From: Oscillospiraceae bacterium
GTDB taxonomy: Bacteria > Bacillota > Clostridia > Oscillospirales > Ruminococcaceae
DNA: 41,321 bases
Assembly: GCA_024404875.1 (NCBI GenBank)
Contig: JAKSPK010000020.1
Coordinates: 1-41,321 of the forward strand
Direction: 5' to 3'
Shown here piece after piece: positions 14,021 to 23,660 of this stretch. Positions within the stretch are counted from its first letter, which is position 1. Every line of letters begins with the position of its first letter. The translations under genes were made by a program, and so were the position numbers. The notes under the pieces were generated by a model. It saw nothing but the letters and a program-made list of their open reading frames with translations. It searched no databases and had not been told where the DNA came from.

Positions 14021-16980
14021 CAGTAATCGACTGAGGCGGTTGAGCCGCTCTGCGTTTTGGTAATAAGAATCTTTCGGTCGATGCGTGTCTTCAGTTCCTC
14101 GACATGGCTGATGATGCCGATGAGACTGCCGCCGTCATGCGCAAGCTCATCGAGTGCGGTCATGACCAGGTCCAGCGAGGTCTCGTCGAGTGAGCCGAAG
14201 CCCTCATCAATAAACATGGAATCGATCCGGATGCCGCCGGAGATTGCCTGCACTTCCTCTGAAAGTCCCAGTGCCAGCGAGAGCGCCGCGAGGAAAGATT
14301 CGCCGCCGGAGAGCGATTTCACATCGCGCTCGGTGTCGTTCCAGTGATCCGTGATGCAGAGGTCCAGTCCGACATTTTTTGAACGGTTAGCTTCAACGGC
14401 CATTTTCAGCGAATAGTGCCCGTCTGTCATCCGGCGAAGCTGCTCCGATGCCCGCGCCGCCATACGCTCGAAATAGAACCTCAGCACATACTTCTCAAAG
14501 GCGAGCTTATCCTGCTTGTCGATGCGGCCCGCAGCGGTATTGTAAAGCTCGGTGATTTCCGTCAGCGATGCTTCCGCAGCTGTCAGATGCCCTCCCTGCT
14601 TTGCGATATCCTTTGCTGCACGCTGATTTTGCTCTATACGCGATTCCCGCTTGCTGACCGCATTCTTGTAATCATTGACAATCCGGTCGCACTGATTCTT
14701 CCATTCGAGCGCCTTCTGTTCCGCTTCCGGAGAGTCGTCGAAATCAGGCTTACTTCTGAGTGCTTCCATTTCCGATATAGATTGCCCGATCAGCGCTTGG
14801 GAATTGGAAAGCTTTGTTTTGATATCATGCAGCTGCTCGTTCAGCTTTTCTGCATCCTGCTGCAATGCCTTCACACGCTTCTCTGCATGCTCTGCCTGCC
14901 GGATACGGTCTTCCGCCTGTGTCAAGGCAGACTTCGCCGCATCATGCTTCCTCTTTGCATCGGCAATAATCGCAGCAATCGCTGCTGCGGGATCGTCTAG
15001 GTTTTCCGCACCACGCTTCTGCAGCGCCTTTGCGAGTGCATCGCGGCGTTCCGCAGCCTGTGCCTTTGCAGCGGCAAGCAATTCGCCGGTTTTCTGCGCT
15101 TCCTGCACAGCGACTTCGGCATCTGCCTTGATCTTCTCACAGAGCGCCTGCTGCTGCTTGATCAGCTTTTGCTTATCATCACGCTCTTTCAGCAGTGCAT
15201 CGGTTTCCCTGATCGCGGCATCGAGCGCCCGGAGCTGTTCTGAGCATTTTGCATCCGCATCGGCGATTTCTTCTGCGATGTCGCCGCAATCTGTGCCAAG
15301 CAGCGCTGCAGCATCCTGCATGAGCTGACTGTATGCAGTCTCATATATGCCGCCCAGTTCTTTCGCAATGCCGCTTTGCTTCTCGCGCTTTGCATTTGCA
15401 TCGGCGGCTCTTTTCTGTGCTGCATCAAGCTGTGCCTGCGACGGAACATCCGGTTCCTTTTCAGCAAGCACCGGATGATGCACCGAACCGCAGACCGGGC
15501 ACTTCTGTCCCTCTGCCAGCGTTTCCGCAAGAATGCCCGCCTGCCCGCGCAGGAATGCGGAATGCAGCGTTTCATATACAGTATTCAGCTTCTGATATTC
15601 CGCATCAGCAGCGAGATATGCCTGCTGTAAATTCTGCCAATCAGCTTTCTGCTTTGCACATTTTTGATTGCTTTCTGCGAGCTTTTTCAGGCGCTCACGG
15701 CGCTCGGCAGCCTTCATCCGCTCGCCGTCCAGACGGATGCGCTCGGCATCCTGCGGATTCAGCGCTTCGATCCGTTCCTGCAATTTCCCGATCTCCGCAT
15801 CGGCAGCCTTTGCCTTTTCCGTGAGTTTTGTGCTGGCGGCCTGATGCGTTTCGAGCGCCGCAAAATGTGATCTAACTTCGGATTCCGCCTGGTCACATTG
15901 TGCAAGCTGATCCTGCAATGCCTTTGCCTCCATGCATACCTGTGCGGCAGCCTGCTCTGCAGCTCGGCATTTTTCAAACGCGGCAGGTGCATCCTTCAGT
16001 GCATCGCGTTCCTGCTCCGCTTGGGCTATATTGGCTTTCAGATGCTCGATCGCGGCATTCTGCTGTTCCAGTCGGGCCTGCTGTGCGGCGGTTTCTTTTT
16101 CCTGTTTCGCGATCTCACTTTGCAGCTTGCCAAGCTGCTCCCGCTCCTGCTGGATACGCTCCAGCCGCCGAACGGCTTCCTCATACTGCCTGTCGATGCT
16201 ATCCTTCTGACCGGAGAGAGCTTTCAGCGCTGCTTCATCAGCACGGATCAGTGCTTCCGTCTCAAGAAGCAGATCCCGGGTATTGCCCGCCTGTGCATAT
16301 TCGGTGATCTTCGCCATTGTTTCCGGCGCATCCTCGCAGCGAATGCCCTCCGCATACTGCCGGATCGCGGTTTGTGTCCTGTCCACATCCTGTTTCAGCA
16401 GATCGCGCATTTCCTTGAGCCGCTTTTCGAGCAGATTGAAATTTTCCGTTCCAAAGAGTGTCCGCAGCAGCTTTTCGCGATCATCAGCCTTTGCATGAAG
16501 CAGCCGAAGAAATTCACCCTGCGCAAGCATCATCGTCTGCCGGAACTGATCGGCAGTCAGCTTGATGATATCATTCTGAATGCGGTCGTTCGCCTCTTTG
16601 GTGTCATAAGTCGCACCGTCCGGCATGGTAAGAACTGCGCTTGCATTCTCGGTTGTCATGCCGTCTCCGCGCTTTTTTCTGCGTTCATAGGTCGGATTTC
16701 GACGGATCATATAGACCATGCCGCCGCATTCAAAGGTCAGTCGGACATAGGTCTCCGCATCCTCCGCGGCATATTTCGAGCGCATCATATTTGCCTTGCG
16801 GTTCTCGCCGCTGAGGTCGCCGTAGAGTGCAAAGGTGATTGCATCGAAGATTGTGGTTTTGCCGGCGCCGGTATCGCCGGTCACAAGGAACAACCCAGAG
16901 GTTCCGAATGCAGTGAAGTCGATATTGCAGCACCCGGCGTAGGAGCCGAATGCCTGCATTTCCAGTGTCAGCGGTCTCAT
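14020..16980 (-). CDS. sbcC: Exonuclease subunit SbcC (Rad50-like ATPase)
   Basis: SbcC is the SMC-like ATPase of the SbcCD nuclease, which opens hairpins and trims DNA ends. The 986-residue protein has MRPLTLEMQAFGSY and the Walker A motif GDTGAGKTT near residue 36. Long coiled coils follow, interrupted near residue 490 by the zinc hook CPVCGSVHH, and the C-terminus has the ABC signature LSGGESFLAALSLALGLSEE and Walker B SMFIDEGFGSLDE. I chose ATG 16980, with GGAGG 7 bases upstream and an ATGA overlap with the end of sbcD. An in-frame start 21 bases earlier lies inside sbcD and has no such site. Translation is coupled to sbcD. Confidence 0.96.
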   Translation of the reverse strand: MRPLTLEMQAFGSYAGCCNIDFTAFGTSGLFLVTGDTGAGKTTIFDAITFALYGDLSGENRKANMMRSKYAAEDAETYVRLTFECGGMVYMIRRNPTYERRKKRGDGMTTENASAVLTMPDGATYDTKEANDRIQNDIIKLTADQFRQTMMLAQGEFLRLLHAKADDREKLLRTLFGTENFNLLEKRLKEMRDLLKQDVDRTQTAIRQYAEGIRCEDAPETMAKITEYAQAGNTRDLLLETEALIRADEAALKALSGQKDSIDRQYEEAVRRLERIQQEREQLGKLQSEIAKQEKETAAQQARLEQQNAAIEHLKANIAQAEQERDALKDAPAAFEKCRAAEQAAAQVCMEAKALQDQLAQCDQAESEVRSHFAALETHQAASTKLTEKAKAADAEIGKLQERIEALNPQDAERIRLDGERMKAAERRERLKKLAESNQKCAKQKADWQNLQQAYLAADAEYQKLNTVYETLHSAFLRGQAGILAETLAEGQKCPVCGSVHHPVLAEKEPDVPSQAQLDAAQKRAADANAKREKQSGIAKELGGIYETAYSQLMQDAAALLGTDCGDIAEEIADADAKCSEQLRALDAAIRETDALLKERDDKQKLIKQQQALCEKIKADAEVAVQEAQKTGELLAAAKAQAAERRDALAKALQKRGAENLDDPAAAIAAIIADAKRKHDAAKSALTQAEDRIRQAEHAEKRVKALQQDAEKLNEQLHDIKTKLSNSQALIGQSISEMEALRSKPDFDDSPEAEQKALEWKNQCDRIVNDYKNAVSKRESRIEQNQRAAKDIAKQGGHLTAAEASLTEITELYNTAAGRIDKQDKLAFEKYVLRFYFERMAARASEQLRRMTDGHYSLKMAVEANRSKNVGLDLCITDHWNDTERDVKSLSGGESFLAALSLALGLSEEVQAISGGIRIDSMFIDEGFGSLDETSLDLVMTALDELAHDGGSLIGIISHVEELKTRIDRKILITKTQSGSTASVDY

Positions 16981-18107
16981 GCTTTCCCCTCCTCTGTCCA
17001 AATCTCATTGATGAGATCATGCATGGTATCTGCCTGTGAGCCAGACATTTCCTTGCCGTTCATAGCGCGGAAGAATCCCGCGAACATGGCCAGCGGATCC
17101 TCACGAACGGACTCGACAGTCTTCTCCGCAATCTGATGCGGTGCGCGCTCTGTTTCAGCGATGTATTCAATACTCATGATCTGCGGATATTTCGTGCGCA
17201 GCTTCTTGATCGCATCTGGAATACGGCTGCTGTCCGTCAGACGGATATGCAGATAATCCTCCGAAGCATCCTGCATAACCGTCTCAAAATCGCCGGTGAG
17301 GATGCGCATATCACGGAGCGGTGTCAGCGGGATGCATCGAATCTCCGGTGCTGTTCCCTTTTCACCCAGCTCGCAGACAGTCACGGACTTTTTCTGCGTT
17401 GCCTCAGAAAAGGAATACTTCAGCGGAGAGCCGCTGTACCGCACGGCAGGGCTGCCGATCTGCTGCGGGCCATGCAGGTGACCGAGTGCAGCATAATCGA
17501 AATCCGCATAGACCTCCGGCGGAACGCTGTCTGTTCCGCCGACTGCATTGCGCTCGGAATCGCAGGTCGCGCCGCCCATGACGAACTGATGCGAGAGAAT
17601 GATGCTGCGGCGGCTTCGGTCAAGCGGGAGCGCGGAAATTGCTGTCCGGACAGCTCCGGCTGTATCCGTGATGACGGCATCCGGAAAGAATCGCCGCACC
17701 TCCGCTGCCCGAAGGTAAGGAAGCAGATAGACATCTGCTTCGCCATGGGCATTGGTCAGGGTGAATCTTTGCGGTCTGCCGTCATAGACAGCCGAAAAAT
17801 GGATTCCGCTCCGGTCCATGATCCGGCCGCCGAACGCAATGCGCTCTGCAGAGTCGTGATTGCCGGCGATCAGAAAGGTCTCGATCCGGCGTGCCGTGAG
17901 CGCATTGAGGAAGCTGTCCAGCAGCTGTACGGCTTCAGCGGGCGGGGTGAGCTTGTCGTAGATATCGCCTGCGATCAGGATCGCATCTGGCTTCTCTGCA
18001 TCAATGATCTCAAGGATGCGGTCGAGGATCCAGGCCTGATCCTCCTGCAAAGAGAATCCAGAAATGCGTTTGCCAAGATGCAGATCGGCGAGGTGCAGCA
18101 GTTTCAT
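16977..18107 (-). CDS. sbcD: Exonuclease subunit SbcD (Mre11-like nuclease)
   Basis: SbcD is the Mn-dependent phosphoesterase subunit of SbcCD. All calcineurin-like metal motifs are visible in the first 220 residues: LLHLADLHLGK (about 3-13), LIAGDIYDK, AGNHDSAERIAF, ILSHQFVMGGA and LGHLHGPQ. The capping and SbcC-binding region fills the rest of the 376 residues, a normal length. AAGGAG lies before ATG 18107. The stop overlaps the sbcC start by 4 bases, the usual operon order. A TATAAT box on the minus strand at 18176-18181 with a small inverted repeat (ACAAC/GTTGT) just upstream is the probable promoter, but its -35 box is poor. Confidence 0.96.
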   Translation of the reverse strand: MKLLHLADLHLGKRISGFSLQEDQAWILDRILEIIDAEKPDAILIAGDIYDKLTPPAEAVQLLDSFLNALTARRIETFLIAGNHDSAERIAFGGRIMDRSGIHFSAVYDGRPQRFTLTNAHGEADVYLLPYLRAAEVRRFFPDAVITDTAGAVRTAISALPLDRSRRSIILSHQFVMGGATCDSERNAVGGTDSVPPEVYADFDYAALGHLHGPQQIGSPAVRYSGSPLKYSFSEATQKKSVTVCELGEKGTAPEIRCIPLTPLRDMRILTGDFETVMQDASEDYLHIRLTDSSRIPDAIKKLRTKYPQIMSIEYIAETERAPHQIAEKTVESVREDPLAMFAGFFRAMNGKEMSGSQADTMHDLINEIWTEEGKA

Positions 18108-18600
18108 GATGTGACTCCTTTCGTCAATGCGTTCACGGTGGAGCAGCGGATCGGCTCCCTTGCTGCTCTGCCGATATTATACAACATCAGTTGTTCAAAA
18201 ATAATATATCTGTAAAATTTCGGCAGATTGCTGCATTTCTGCCCGCCGGATTTCACACTTTATGATTGCGTATTCCATACTTTCACCAAGACTGCAGCAT
18301 GATTATCAATACATTATCACGAGGGATTGTCTGCAAAAGGTGAAATGGAATCAATTCTCTCTTTTTCCCGCGATCATTTTTTTGCTGAACCGAAGCGACA
18401 CGGCTTTATCCTGATGACAGACCGCCTTGCTGACAGAATATACGATACTGGGGGACCGTTTCAGCAGCTGACATTTCCATTTTCATATTATCTCCGGTTC
18501 TTTCAAAGAATACATAATGTGTTGACAAACGCATGGAATCGAATTATAATGAAAGCAAATCCGGCAAGACAATGACAACAACCGAAGGAGGACAATTTGG
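18108..18600. other. Divergent intergenic region between sbcD and the accessory cluster
   Basis: It holds a likely sbcDC -10 box (18176-18181) with the inverted repeat ACAAC-ATCA-GTTGT next to it, and the consensus promoter of the next gene at 18522-18550. Between 18200 and 18520 I recognise no gene, RNA or repeat. Confidence 0.5.
18522..18550 (+). promoter_or_regulatory. Consensus promoter of the kinase/STAND cluster
   Basis: TTGACA (18522-18527), 17-base spacer, TATAAT (18545-18550). Confidence 0.92.
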
Positions 18601-19734
18601 ATGAATCGGGATTCTTTTTCTGAAGTGCTGCGGAATGAGCAAACAGAGCACATATATGATGCGGCCTGTTTCGGCGCGCCGATCAATCCGCAAAGTGCCG
18701 GGGAGATAACTGACGGCATTGCCCGCGCACTTGAATTGGATGCATATCCGTTTTTTTTAGTAGGACTCGCTGAAAAGCTGACGCAGCTCGGTACAGCCTG
18801 TACCGCCGCTGATACGGAAATCATGCTTGCCGAAATCAAGCGGCGATACAGAACAAAAATCGGTAAATCCTGTCCGCGCACGGTGCAGGAATGGATCAAG
18901 GGACAGACGCCGGGTGTCACGAGCCGTCAGAATCACTATGAGCTCTGCTATGCGCTGGAAATGGATCATCAGCAGACGGCGGCCTTCTTCCAGAAGCATT
19001 TTCTCACGCTGCCTTTCAATGTGAAAGCAAAGGAAGATGCGGTGTTTTTCTATTGCTTATTCAACAGGAAACCGTATGCAGCAGCGGCAAAGATGCTGGC
19101 AGAAGCCAGGTGCTATGTATCGCAGGATAACGCACATACAGCGACCGCACAGATCATGGCAGCGATCACGCAGCAGAATGATGATGCCGCGTTCCTGCGA
19201 TATTTGTCTGTGCATTGCTATGACAACGCGCAGCAATTCCAGCTTGCTCGGCAGAAAATCAATACTGAGATCGAACAGGTCAAAGAGCATATCAAAAAGT
19301 TTCAGCCAGACACGATTCTTTCGCCTGACCGTCTGAACAGCGCGACGATCGCGGAGCTGCTCGGTTATCGGTATCAAAGCCGCGAAAAGGACGAAACACT
19401 TGATAAGCTCCCGAAGCGTTTTCGGGAATCACTGCCGAATGATGTGACGCTCGGCAGGATCATCAACGGCGATACGGCATCTTATGAACTTTTGAGAAAG
19501 ACATTGATGCTGCTGCATTTTTATAACTTCTTTGATGATGCGGACAATGAAGACAGAAACACTGTCGCGCAAAATTTGATGGACTTTTATGACGAACTGG
19601 ATGCACTTCTGCTGTCCTGCGGGTTCGCACAGCTTTATGTCCGGCATCCGTTTGACTGCCTGCTGCTCCGGTGCGCGAACTCCTACGAGCCGATTGTTAC
19701 GCTGTATTCCGTGCTCGAATACGGGCGGAATTGA
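18601..19734 (+). CDS. Conserved protein of unknown function, first gene of the kinase/STAND cluster
   Basis: The 377-residue protein is soluble with no signal peptide. I recognise a recurrent pattern in unannotated Firmicutes proteins. The N-terminal third (about 70-150) is a helical segment, RQNHYELCYALEMDHQQTAA followed by FFQKHFLTLPFN and DAVFFYCL. The C-terminal segment reads LLSCGFAQLYVRHPFDCLLL. The first segment could be a helix-turn-helix-like DNA-binding unit, but I see no firm domain. AAGGAGG lies 9 bases before the ATG and the promoter is consensus. The kinase gene starts 56 bases downstream on the same strand without a terminator, so they are likely co-transcribed and work together, perhaps as regulator or substrate of the kinase. 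Confidence 0.85.
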   Translation: MNRDSFSEVLRNEQTEHIYDAACFGAPINPQSAGEITDGIARALELDAYPFFLVGLAEKLTQLGTACTAADTEIMLAEIKRRYRTKIGKSCPRTVQEWIKGQTPGVTSRQNHYELCYALEMDHQQTAAFFQKHFLTLPFNVKAKEDAVFFYCLFNRKPYAAAAKMLAEARCYVSQDNAHTATAQIMAAITQQNDDAAFLRYLSVHCYDNAQQFQLARQKINTEIEQVKEHIKKFQPDTILSPDRLNSATIAELLGYRYQSREKDETLDKLPKRFRESLPNDVTLGRIINGDTASYELLRKTLMLLHFYNFFDDADNEDRNTVAQNLMDFYDELDALLLSCGFAQLYVRHPFDCLLLRCANSYEPIVTLYSVLEYGRN

Positions 19735-19790
19735 TTTTTATATCCGTCGCTGCGGCTCCTGTATAATATGGATGAAAGGAGGCATATGCC

Positions 19791-22514
19791 ATGCTGCAGA
19801 TCGGTGATACATTACAGACTGACGAACGTACATACACGGTGTTGCAGATGCTCGGAAAAGGCGCGAATACTGCTGCGTACCTTGCGGAATGTCAGCATAG
19901 CGGCCTGAGTGCCAAGTGCATTCTGAAAGAATATGCGCCGCAGAATCCGGATGATTCTGCGCGCGGAAAAGCGCGGTTTCTGGACTCCGGCAGAACGCAG
20001 AATGCGATACGGCAAATGTCGGTGCTGAACAACCAGACGCCGCCTGTCAGCCATATTTTTGAAGCAAATGGTACGGCGTATATTGATGTTGCCTGCTTCG
20101 GCGGCACAACGCTCGACCGGCTCAAGGGTCTCTCGCTGCCGCATTCTATGGAGATCTGTCAGACGATAGCGAAGACAGTCGGATATTATCATAATGCAGG
20201 CTTTCTGTGCCTCGACCTGAAACCAGAAAACATATTTGTTTTGCAGAACGCGCCGGATGACACACTTACACAGATAGTGGAATTCATCGACTTCGACAGC
20301 ATCCGCAGCATTGCCGAGCTCAATGACAGCACTTCGTTTTCATATACGAAAGAATGGGCAGCGCCGGAGCAAATGAATCCATATTCTACTAGTCCCATCG
20401 GCATGACCGCGGATATTTATTCGCTCGGTGAAATTGTATTTTATCTGCTGTTCGAGCGGCATTCCACAGAGCAGGAACACCGCGGATTTTCAAAATATCC
20501 GTTCAATGAGGTCAAACGCGAATACCGCAAATATACTGACAGACCGGATGTGCAGGCGCTGTTCACAAGGCTGTTCCGCAGCACGATCCGTTCTGCAGCA
20601 TCGAACCGGTTTCAAAATATGGCAGATGCAGAAAAGCTGCTCAAATTGCTGTGCGAGGAACTGAACAAAAAGGATTATGTCATCCCGAAGCTGCCCGCGG
20701 TATCGCCACATTTTGTCGGCAGAGATACGGAGGTGAAAGCGATCGCGGAGTGTTTGCAAGATAACCGCGTGCTGTATCTGACAGGTATCGGCGGAATCGG
20801 GAAAAGCACGCTGATACGTAATTATATTATCCGAAGCCAACCGGATTATGATGTAATCGTATATCTGGAATTTGACGGAGATTTCAGGCGCACATTCTGT
20901 GATGATATGCAGCTGCAAATCAGCACAATCAGCCGTTCCGGCAGCGAAAGTGCGGACGACTATTTTTTGCGCAAGCTGGCATATTTGCGCAATATCTGCG
21001 TTGAAAAACGCGTGCTGTTTGTACTGGATAATTTCAGCGGAACGGTCACAAAGGAAATGAGCCGCGTAATCGACTGCGGATATGATACGGTTATCGTCAC
21101 GCGGAGTCAGCCGCCGAAAAACAGCTTTGCGTTTCTCGAAGTCGGCGCGATTACGAATGATGCTGAACTGTTCCGTTTGATTGCGCTAAATCTGGAACGT
21201 CCTGTCACAAAGGATGAACGGCTTTGCTTTGCAGAGATCATTGCACTGGTGCAGGGGCATACGCTTGTGATCGAATTGATTGCACGTCAGATGGCAGCAG
21301 GCAGGCTCAGTATCCGAACAGCGCTGGAACTGATTCAAAAGCACGGCTTTTCGCATTTTTCAGATGCAAAGATTGGTAACTACAAGGATGGTGAAGAAGT
21401 TTACGATACGCTGTCGGGCATTATCACAGCGCTGTTTGCTGCAAGCGGATTATCCGGTGAATCCAGACTCACGCTGCAAGTGCTGTCGCTGCTGAATGTG
21501 CGCGGTCTGGAATCAGATCTGATTCGGGACATTGTAAAGCCCAATCTGAGCAATCTGCCGCAGCTTTCCGCCGAGGGCTGGATTTATTCAGGCAACATAA
21601 TCCGCGTACATCCGGTCATTGCGGAAACGGTGCGGAACTGGGCGTGGACGGCGGATGATATATCCGTCATGACATATCATCAGAAAATGATTGACATCTA
21701 TGTCGGCATGGCGAATGCGGAGCAGATTCGTTTGATTGTACGAGATGCGGAACGGTACAGCGAGCAGCATCCGCGGCACATCATCCGTGCGATGTATTAT
21801 GATATGCTCGGATGCTGCCATGACACGCTGACTGCCGGAAACTATGTGCCGCAGAACGCAGAGGAAGCTGCACAGTTTCTGAGACGGGTCGAAATTGCTG
21901 AATATGCGATTCAGGAAGCGGAGCTCTCGGAAATACCGGAACACGCGCATTATCTTGCAAAATACTGTCTTTCGCTTGCAAGTATTCTGATTCGCAGTAT
22001 GTATCAGGAATATACAGATTATGCCAGTGATCTGCTGCTGAAAGCGCATGATCTGATCGAACAAAGCGAGCCGGAGAACTGCGAAAACCGCTGCTATTTC
22101 TGCATGGTCACAGCCTGGTATTTCACGCTTGCTGAGCATGACCGTGAACAAACCGAAGTCTATACAAAGCAGGCCGCAGAGATTGCTTGTCGGGTATTTC
22201 CGACTGCTTTGGAGCTCATTGACATTATTTATATCCCAACGGCAAATATGCTGTTTTATCATGATGATATGCAGGCGGCGGCCGGCAAACTGGAGGAAGC
22301 CGTTGAGATTTGTCAAAAGAATCCTTGCCTTCTGCCGTATATCGACAAGCAGGCAGAACTTCTCAACTGTCTGCTGGATGTTTACGCTGCACAATATGAC
22401 TGGGCAAAGTGCCGTATGCTGATCGCAGAGATTGACCGCATCAATGAAGCGTACAGGGAACAGGGCGTTTTTCGTGAAGTTTCGCCTGAAATCAGAGAAA
22501 AAGCAGACGCATAA
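19791..22514 (+). CDS. Ser/Thr protein kinase fused to a STAND (NB-ARC-like) NTPase and TPR-like repeats
   Basis: This 907-residue cytoplasmic protein has three parts. The kinase domain (about 10-275) has the glycine loop LGKGANTAAY, the ATP-binding Lys in CILKEYAP, the catalytic loop CLDLKPEN (HRD reduced to CLD, Asp kept), IDFDS in place of DFG, and the APE motif as AAPEQ. The NTPase domain (about 310-640) has RDTEV, Walker A GIGGIGKSTL (about 328-337), Walker B VLFVLDNF (about 411-418), and VIVTRSQ as sensor, followed by a winged-helix-like segment. The remainder is helical, like TPRs. This plan matches bacterial NLR-like sensors: ligand binding to the repeats would drive ATP-dependent oligomerisation and activate the kinase. 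AAAGGAGG lies 8 bases before the ATG. The role is inferred, not shown. Confidence 0.9.
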   Translation: MLQIGDTLQTDERTYTVLQMLGKGANTAAYLAECQHSGLSAKCILKEYAPQNPDDSARGKARFLDSGRTQNAIRQMSVLNNQTPPVSHIFEANGTAYIDVACFGGTTLDRLKGLSLPHSMEICQTIAKTVGYYHNAGFLCLDLKPENIFVLQNAPDDTLTQIVEFIDFDSIRSIAELNDSTSFSYTKEWAAPEQMNPYSTSPIGMTADIYSLGEIVFYLLFERHSTEQEHRGFSKYPFNEVKREYRKYTDRPDVQALFTRLFRSTIRSAASNRFQNMADAEKLLKLLCEELNKKDYVIPKLPAVSPHFVGRDTEVKAIAECLQDNRVLYLTGIGGIGKSTLIRNYIIRSQPDYDVIVYLEFDGDFRRTFCDDMQLQISTISRSGSESADDYFLRKLAYLRNICVEKRVLFVLDNFSGTVTKEMSRVIDCGYDTVIVTRSQPPKNSFAFLEVGAITNDAELFRLIALNLERPVTKDERLCFAEIIALVQGHTLVIELIARQMAAGRLSIRTALELIQKHGFSHFSDAKIGNYKDGEEVYDTLSGIITALFAASGLSGESRLTLQVLSLLNVRGLESDLIRDIVKPNLSNLPQLSAEGWIYSGNIIRVHPVIAETVRNWAWTADDISVMTYHQKMIDIYVGMANAEQIRLIVRDAERYSEQHPRHIIRAMYYDMLGCCHDTLTAGNYVPQNAEEAAQFLRRVEIAEYAIQEAELSEIPEHAHYLAKYCLSLASILIRSMYQEYTDYASDLLLKAHDLIEQSEPENCENRCYFCMVTAWYFTLAEHDREQTEVYTKQAAEIACRVFPTALELIDIIYIPTANMLFYHDDMQAAAGKLEEAVEICQKNPCLLPYIDKQAELLNCLLDVYAAQYDWAKCRMLIAEIDRINEAYREQGVFREVSPEIREKADA

Positions 22515-22553
22515 AAGCCTGCGAATCCATTTTTATAACCTTCTTTTTTTGTG

Positions 22554-22562
22554 TGCTATACT
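22554..22562 (+). promoter_or_regulatory. Extended -10 promoter of the zinc-ribbon gene
   Basis: TGCTATACT after a T-rich stretch; no clear -35 box. Confidence 0.5.
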
Positions 22563-22605
22563 GATAACAGCAAAGTCCCGAACACAAAATAAGGAGGTTA
22601 TCATT

Positions 22606-23493
22606 ATGAACGAACCAATCAATCCGCAAGGGGTATTACTACCTGCCAAATGTCCGAATTGCGGCGGTGAGTTTCCGGTGAATCCGTCGCAGGAATATAC
22701 CGTCTGCCAATATTGTCAACAGCCGGTCATCACGGTGAATGCGATTCAGAATTATCAGGCAAATCACAGCAATGACCGCGCAGGATTTTTCGCAGCTCCG
22801 CCTGTACCGCAGCCGGAACCGCCGAAGAAAAAACATACGCTGCTCTGGATTCTCGGCTGGCTCTTCTGCTTCCCGGTTCCGCTCACGATTCTGATGCTCC
22901 GAAAAAAGGACATGAATCCCAAAGTAAAATACGGAATCATCGCGGCAGGATGGCTCATTTTTCTGGTTCTGATGATCTCCGCTCAGATACAAAACAAGCA
23001 GCTGGAAGAGAATCCGCCGGAGGTACCTGCCGCTGTGGTTACAACAGTACCGGATAAACAGAAAGAGACAAAGCCTCAGACTACAGCGACTGTTCCTGCC
23101 AAAACAGAAGCGCCGAAAACCGATCTGACGGAAACGAAACCCGAACCGGAAGAAACAGAGCCGATCGAAACTTCTGCTCCGGAACCCACGGCCGCGAAAA
23201 TTCAGCAAATGATCAAAGAAGGCAACTATTCGCTTGTCACACCGGAATTCAAGAAGACAATGGATGCTTACGAAGCGTTCTATGACGACTACATCGCATT
23301 CATGAAGAAATACAATTCCGGCGAAGGGGACATGATGGCAATGCTGAACGACCTTTTGACGATGACATCCAATCTTGAAGAGTGGTCCAAAAAAATCGAT
23401 GCAATTGATGAAAGCACGCTGTCAGCTGCCGATGATGCATACTTCCTTCTGGTGACGCTGCGTGTCGAGCAGAAGCTGCTGAGCATTATTTGA
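22606..23493 (+). CDS. Zinc-ribbon membrane protein with a C-terminal DUF6591-like domain
   Basis: The 295-residue protein begins with a zinc ribbon (C16, C19, C34, C37 as CPNC and CQYC). Two membrane helices follow (about 78-98 and 107-126), separated by a short basic loop. A Pro/Thr/Glu-rich linker (about 135-200) leads to a compact helical domain (EFKKTMDAYEAFYDDYIAFM, 225-244, to the end) that I recall as DUF6591. The topology suggests cytoplasmic zinc ribbon and extracytoplasmic linker, but both ends could be on one side. I chose ATG 22606 because AAGGAGG lies 8 bases before it; the frame is open further up but overlaps the kinase gene. It sits 91 bases after the kinase gene and is followed by a terminator. 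Confidence 0.88.
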   Translation: MNEPINPQGVLLPAKCPNCGGEFPVNPSQEYTVCQYCQQPVITVNAIQNYQANHSNDRAGFFAAPPVPQPEPPKKKHTLLWILGWLFCFPVPLTILMLRKKDMNPKVKYGIIAAGWLIFLVLMISAQIQNKQLEENPPEVPAAVVTTVPDKQKETKPQTTATVPAKTEAPKTDLTETKPEPEETEPIETSAPEPTAAKIQQMIKEGNYSLVTPEFKKTMDAYEAFYDDYIAFMKKYNSGEGDMMAMLNDLLTMTSNLEEWSKKIDAIDESTLSAADDAYFLLVTLRVEQKLLSII

Positions 23494-23556
23494 ACTTCTG
23501 TCGTGTATATCGTGACACAAACGGCTGCTGTGAAGCAATAGAAATATTGAATCCGA

Positions 23557-23597
23557 ACACCCGCCCGATAAGATTTCAGGCGGGTGTATTGTTTTTC
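23557..23597 (+). terminator. Terminator of the zinc-ribbon gene
   Basis: ACACCCGCC (23557-23565) pairs with GGCGGGTGT (23579-23587), followed by ATTGTTTTT. It ends directly at the next -35 box. Confidence 0.9.
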
Positions 23598-23626
23598 TTG
23601 ACAGAAAACAATGTTCGGTGTATAAT
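23598..23626 (+). promoter_or_regulatory. Consensus promoter of the ExbB/ExbD-like operon
   Basis: TTGACA (23598-23603), 17-base spacer, TATAAT (23621-23626): perfect consensus. Confidence 0.95.
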
Positions 23627-23660
23627 ATGGTTATGTCGAATCTTGACGGGAGGTGTCGCT

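Noticed and set aside
22432-22605. Longer N-terminus for the zinc-ribbon protein
   Set aside because: It would overlap the kinase gene and pass over the strong AAGGAGG that precedes ATG 22606.
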